Origin: DATAVB01 sp040414495
Lineage (GTDB): Bacteria; Actinomycetota; Actinomycetes; Mycobacteriales; QHCD01
Assembly (NCBI GenBank): GCA_040414495.1
Contig: JBEDUI010000083.1
Coordinates: 62,001 to 126,000, forward strand
DNA length: 64,000 bases
Reading direction: 5' to 3'
Shown: positions 60,845-64,000 of the stretch, piece by piece
Position numbering within the stretch: position 1 is the first letter of the stretch
Layout: each line of letters starts with the position of its first letter
Translations under genes and position numbers: made by a program
The notes under the pieces: model-generated
Databases searched by the model: none
Seen by the model: only the letters and a program-made list of their open reading frames with translations
Told to the model about the DNA's origin: nothing

Positions 60845-63004
60845 TTATGCGTTGTGCTGCGCCGGGTTGTCCCAATAGAAGACCTCCGGATCGTAAACAG
60901 CAGGCACCGGGTGGGTCCAGGGGTTGACGAAGCCGCCTTGGGCCAAATTCTCCTTGCGCGGCACATTCTGCAGCGCGGTCTTGACCACCACGACCTGCGG
61001 GTAGTTGGCAACCGAGCCCATGAAGAACGGTCCCTCTTCGACGTGGATCTTGATCATCTCCCAGACCAGCTTGGTGCGCTTCATGAAGTCCGGCTCGATC
61101 TTGGTCTGGTCGTACAGGTCCCACAGCTTCTGGATCGGGCCCTTCGGGTCTGGATCCAGGCGCGGAGGCGTCCGCTTCCACGGGTCGACGCTTTTCTGCT
61201 CGTTCTCCTGCTTGGTGCCACGCAGCGAGTACATCTCGCCCTCCAGCGGCGCCCAGCGGTCGAACTCGATCGGGACCAGCCACTGTGGATAGACCAAGTG
61301 GTTCGGTCCGTCGCCGACCTCCCAGTTGGTGTGGCCCATCAGCTTGCCCGTCTCCCACTGGTCGGCGTAGTTCGCCGGCGTGACGGGGTTACGGGTCATG
61401 TGCAGGCCAACCGCTTTCGCGTCGTTGACCAACTGGTCGTCCTTGGCCGCCTCGGTCTTGCTGATGTCGGCCGAGTAGTCAATGCGGACAGTCAACTTTG
61501 TACCGTCGGCCATCTCGAGGTAACCGTCGCCGTTCTTGTCCTTCAGCCCCAGCTCGGCCAGCAACTGCTTGGCCTTCTTCGGGTCGTGCTTGACGTACGC
61601 ATCACGCCATTGCTGGAAGGTCTTCTTGCCTTCGTCGTTGACCTGGTATTCGATCGCCTTCGGGCTCATCGTTCCGCTGGTCTGGAAGCCGGTCTGGAAA
61701 TACAGCGTCTTCTGGACGTTGGCCCGGTTGAACGCGTACGAGATCGCCTGGCGGAATTTCGTCTCCCGGAACAGGTTGCGCAGCTTCTCATCCGGATAGT
61801 CGAGGTTGAGGAAGAAGATCGAGCCGGTGCCCGATCCGCTGTCCCACAACACGACCTCGGTCTGCGCCTTCTGCTTGGACTGCTGCAGCGTGGATACGTC
61901 GGAGAGGTCGATCTGGTTGAAGTACCCCATGCAGAAGTCGATCTTGCCCTGCTGCACTTCGAGCTTGCCGACCTGCGCGTCCTGCACCGTGGTGATCGAG
62001 ACTTCGTCGATGTACGGCAGCTGGTCGCCGTCCTTGGTCACCACCCAGTAATACGGGTTGCGCTCGAGGACCACGCCCTGGTTGTTGTCGAACGACTTGG
62101 TCTTGTAACCCAGCAACGTCGGGCAGTCGGGGTTACGCATCCAGTCCGACTTGTTCTCCCACAAGCCACCGACGGTGTCCCAGTTCTTCGGGACGCTCTT
62201 GTTGTACTTGGGGTGGAACTGCTTCAGGTAGTGCATCGGCAGAACCCAGATCGGGCCGTTCTTGCCGATGGCGCCCTTGGTCCACATCGCGAGGCGGTCG
62301 GCGGTCAACGGGGCCGGCGCGTCGAACGTCATCTTCAACGTGGTGTCATCGACCGCGGTCATCTTGCACAGCGTGTTCTTTCCGGACCGGCATTCATCCG
62401 GCGGCACCTGGGCGAAGTGACCCGGCAGGATGATGTCTTCCCACCAGAACATGATGTCGGCGGTGGTGAACGGCTGACCGTCCGACCACTTCAGACCCTT
62501 GCGGAAATTCAACGTCCACTCAGAAGCATCCGCATTCGACGTCCACGTTTGCACCAGGCCGGGACCGACATCGAGACCGTCATTCAACCAACGCAACAGG
62601 GAGTGACCGTAAAACAACTCCCGGTTAGCATCAGCCTTGGTTGTGCCCTGGCTGGAAAAACAAATCATGTTCATCTTGCCGCCGTACTTCCCGCGCTTAA
62701 CCCAGTTGTGCGGGACAACGTACGGACTCTCCGGCAAGCGCTTGCTTACGGCGGGAAGCTTTCCGCTCTTTGTCTGCGCGGCGAGCGTCGGAGATTCAGA
62801 GAAGCTCTTCGGCGGCGCGAGCGGTTTCTTGGCCGAGCCCTTAGCGGTGTCCCCACCGCCACCGGACCCGCCACTACCGCCATTGTTGCCTCCGCCGCCG
62901 CCGCCGCTACTGCAGGAGGCAAGGGCCGCTGAGCCAGCGACTAACGCGGAACCATACAGAAACTTGCGGCGACTGATGCTGCTATTCGAGGTCAGCTCAT
63001 CCAC
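60845..63004 (-). CDS. oppA: peptide ABC transporter substrate-binding lipoprotein, Tat signal
   Basis: 719 residues, longer than the usual 500-600. The N-terminus has a twin-arginine motif (ISRRKFLYG) and lipobox ending at C31, then a Gly/Asn-rich linker (about 33-55). SBP_bac_5 blocks follow: TLNFRKGLKWSDGQPFTTAD, ADRLAMWTKGAIGKNGPI, YYWVVTKDGDQLPYIDEVSI and RQAISYAFNRANVQ. It binds a peptide or similar solute outside the cell and delivers it to OppBC. First gene of the opp operon. Confidence 0.92.
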   Translation of the reverse strand: MDELTSNSSISRRKFLYGSALVAGSAALASCSSGGGGGGNNGGSGGSGGGGDTAKGSAKKPLAPPKSFSESPTLAAQTKSGKLPAVSKRLPESPYVVPHNWVKRGKYGGKMNMICFSSQGTTKADANRELFYGHSLLRWLNDGLDVGPGLVQTWTSNADASEWTLNFRKGLKWSDGQPFTTADIMFWWEDIILPGHFAQVPPDECRSGKNTLCKMTAVDDTTLKMTFDAPAPLTADRLAMWTKGAIGKNGPIWVLPMHYLKQFHPKYNKSVPKNWDTVGGLWENKSDWMRNPDCPTLLGYKTKSFDNNQGVVLERNPYYWVVTKDGDQLPYIDEVSITTVQDAQVGKLEVQQGKIDFCMGYFNQIDLSDVSTLQQSKQKAQTEVVLWDSGSGTGSIFFLNLDYPDEKLRNLFRETKFRQAISYAFNRANVQKTLYFQTGFQTSGTMSPKAIEYQVNDEGKKTFQQWRDAYVKHDPKKAKQLLAELGLKDKNGDGYLEMADGTKLTVRIDYSADISKTEAAKDDQLVNDAKAVGLHMTRNPVTPANYADQWETGKLMGHTNWEVGDGPNHLVYPQWLVPIEFDRWAPLEGEMYSLRGTKQENEQKSVDPWKRTPPRLDPDPKGPIQKLWDLYDQTKIEPDFMKRTKLVWEMIKIHVEEGPFFMGSVANYPQVVVVKTALQNVPRKENLAQGGFVNPWTHPVPAVYDPEVFYWDNPAQHNA

Positions 63005-63151
63005 GGTCGCTTGGCCCTTTCTCTACTCAGCTCTGAACGCGCACGGCAACACTCGGCCGCGCTGTGCCGAGGGTGAATGTTGGATCTGGTCCGCTCCTGT
63101 TCGAAATCCAGGCCTGGAGTTGTCAGCGGCTTGCCACGTGTGATTGGGGAT

Positions 63152-63166
63152 CGTAAAGCGCTTACG
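63152..63166. promoter_or_regulatory. LacI-type operator-like palindrome upstream of opp
   Basis: CGTAAAGCGCTTACG: near-perfect palindrome centred on AAGCGCTT, with the central CG typical of LacI/GalR-family sites. It lies 148 bp upstream of the substrate-binding gene. No LacI gene is in the window. Confidence 0.45.
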
Positions 63167-63180
63167 CGCACCTGACAACC

Positions 63181-63192
63181 TTGTCATGACAA
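63181..63192. promoter_or_regulatory. perfect 12-bp palindrome TTGTCATGACAA
   Basis: TTGTCATGACAA, extended by the repeat GACAACC on each side (63174-63180 and 63189-63195), in the opp upstream region beside the LacI-like site. It could bind a second regulator or be part of the promoter. Confidence 0.4.
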
Positions 63193-63288
63193 CCGGGTTC
63201 CAAAATGTAATAAGCCGGTGAACGGCGTGGCCACAAGGGGACGTAGATAGCTTTCACGATTTGGCGCCCGATATGAAGGAGGATGCCG

Positions 63289-63336
63289 ATGTTACAGGCC
63301 GATTGCCCGATTCCTGAAAACGATCCCGCGGAATAA
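63289..63336 (+). CDS. possible 15-codon ORF with a perfect ribosome site
   Basis: AAGGAGGA (63276-63283) lies 6 nt before ATG; the peptide is MLQADCPIPENDPAE then TAA. The Shine-Dalgarno match is as good as any in the window, which is why it is listed. In the same frame after the stop, codons continue to a second stop without a start. It could be a leader peptide, the start of a decayed gene, or chance. Confidence 0.25.
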   Translation: MLQADCPIPENDPAE

Positions 63337-64000
63337 TTTCCTGCCGTACTGGCTGATCCGACCAGAATCTGTGGAGTTCTTTCAGTCGTCAAACGCGACA
63401 CGCCCGAGGTCGGTTTTTACCCGCAACTGTTGTCCAGGCAACCGCAATAGGGTATAGGCTCCGGCCGCCTTCAACTGGAGTGGAAATCCCGGGCGCACGT
63501 ACGGCACGTCGGGCTGAATCGTGCGCACATCTCTCGCGACCGGAATTCGGTGTCAGGCCGGCGGGCCGGAAAACCGACGGCTTTTCTGGACCCTGCCTCC
63601 CAGCGGCGGACTCGGTTGCGGCAAACGATCCACTGCGGACGGTCCGATAGGCCGAAAGCCGCTGCTACACACCGGAAATGTTCGAGGTCACCGGGCGGCT
63701 TATGTGTCAGGATCCGGCCACCCGACTTTACGCAATCGGATCGTCGACGTTGCCCGGCTGCGATATAGGCCGCGAGACGGTGAACAGCACGGCCGAAACC
63801 GGCGCCAATTCTCGTTGCACGGCAACAATGGCCGGGACCGGCCGAACCAATAGCCGGCCAACGATGACGCGAATCCGCGCGTTTCCTGCGAACGTTGTTC
63901 CCGTGCGGCTGCCGCGGCTGGCGTTTCCCCAGCGCCGCATGGGGATCCCCGTCTCACGGCCCCTCCGGATCCAGCTGTGCGCCGCTCGCTTACGGCCGGT
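63337..64000. other. right end of window, no supported gene
   Basis: About 660 bp with open frames on both strands but none with a ribosome site and protein-like sequence. One frame reads GGLGCGKRST near 63600, superficially like a P-loop, but the flanks do not fit any P-loop family. A gene may lie beyond the edge. Confidence 0.4.

Noticed and set aside
63095..63125. tRNA-like T-arm (CCTGTTCGAAATCCAGG)
   Set aside because: No acceptor, D-arm or anticodon stem could be matched around it.
63162..63401. 79-codon minus-strand frame upstream of the opp operon
   Set aside because: It covers the palindromes of the likely opp control region, lacks a ribosome site and shows no known motif.
63521..63853. 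110-codon plus-strand frame with GGLGCGKRST resembling a P-loop
   Set aside because: No hydrophobic strand before the motif, no Walker B, no ribosome site, and flanking residues look like random high-GC translation.

Overview
The window is high-GC actinobacterial DNA (Actinomycetota), probably from a soil or environmental mycelial or coccoid lineage rather than a mycobacterium. The signs are the fasR-fabD-fabH-acpP-fabF cluster, a DUF3145 gene next to it, a complete egtABCDE ergothioneine operon, an F420-type luciferase-like oxidoreductase, an EspI-like MinD ATPase, many GTG starts (and apparently one TTG and one CTG), and 1-4 bp gene overlaps. I cannot name the genus. No rRNA, tRNA, CRISPR array, IS element or prophage was recognised; the region reads as chromosome.

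Layout. 1-4.5 kb: minus-strand genes (start of a cysteine-synthase-like PLP enzyme, hexapeptide acyltransferase, cold-shock protein, methyltransferase, enoyl-CoA hydratase, ABC ATPase, lipoprotein); several have the gene content of the M. tuberculosis Rv3034c-Rv3041c neighbourhood as I remember it. 4.6-13.1 kb: an enolase-superfamily enzyme, glgX and an epimerase as an overlapping operon, converging across a repeat-filled gap on glgP (glycogen phosphorylase), followed by a PHP-domain gene. 13.1-22.5 kb: the type II fatty acid synthase operon with its PucR-type regulator, extended by a Gfo/Idh/MocA oxidoreductase and a ProC-like reductase through GTGA overlaps, then two membrane proteins and DUF3145. 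22.7-28.7 kb: an orphan sugar-binding lipoprotein, an MMPL exporter, an EspI-like ATPase and an IclR regulator. 29.1-32.7 kb: a complete OpuC-type osmolyte ABC importer with a strong terminator. 32.8-37.6 kb: LLM oxidoreductase and a divergent TetR regulator with paired operators, an L,D-transpeptidase and a class III aminotransferase. 37.8-46.4 kb: ileS (type 2, with an altered HIGH motif) and egtABCDE. 46.7-53.3 kb: acyltransferase, sirohydrochlorin chelatase, RIO kinase, VWA/substrate-binding protein, YjbQ protein, zinc-finger membrane protein. 53.9-56.4 kb: SnoaL-like and berberine-bridge-like oxidoreductase pair, and a small hypothetical ending the opp operon. 56.4-63 kb: a complete peptide ABC importer (oppABCDF order on the minus strand). 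63-64 kb: control region plus apparently gene-free DNA.

The most unusual non-coding content is a set of seven long imperfect palindromes, all beginning and ending with variants of TGATCATGA, found at four intergenic sites, always at a gene 3' end. One subtype has a conserved 27-bp interior. They sit beside 51-bp and 55-bp repeat arrays. This looks like a family of REP/MITE-like or structured-RNA elements that should be searched for genome-wide. The IleRS with a GTHH signature in place of HxGH is the most interesting coding feature, since it predicts mupirocin resistance.
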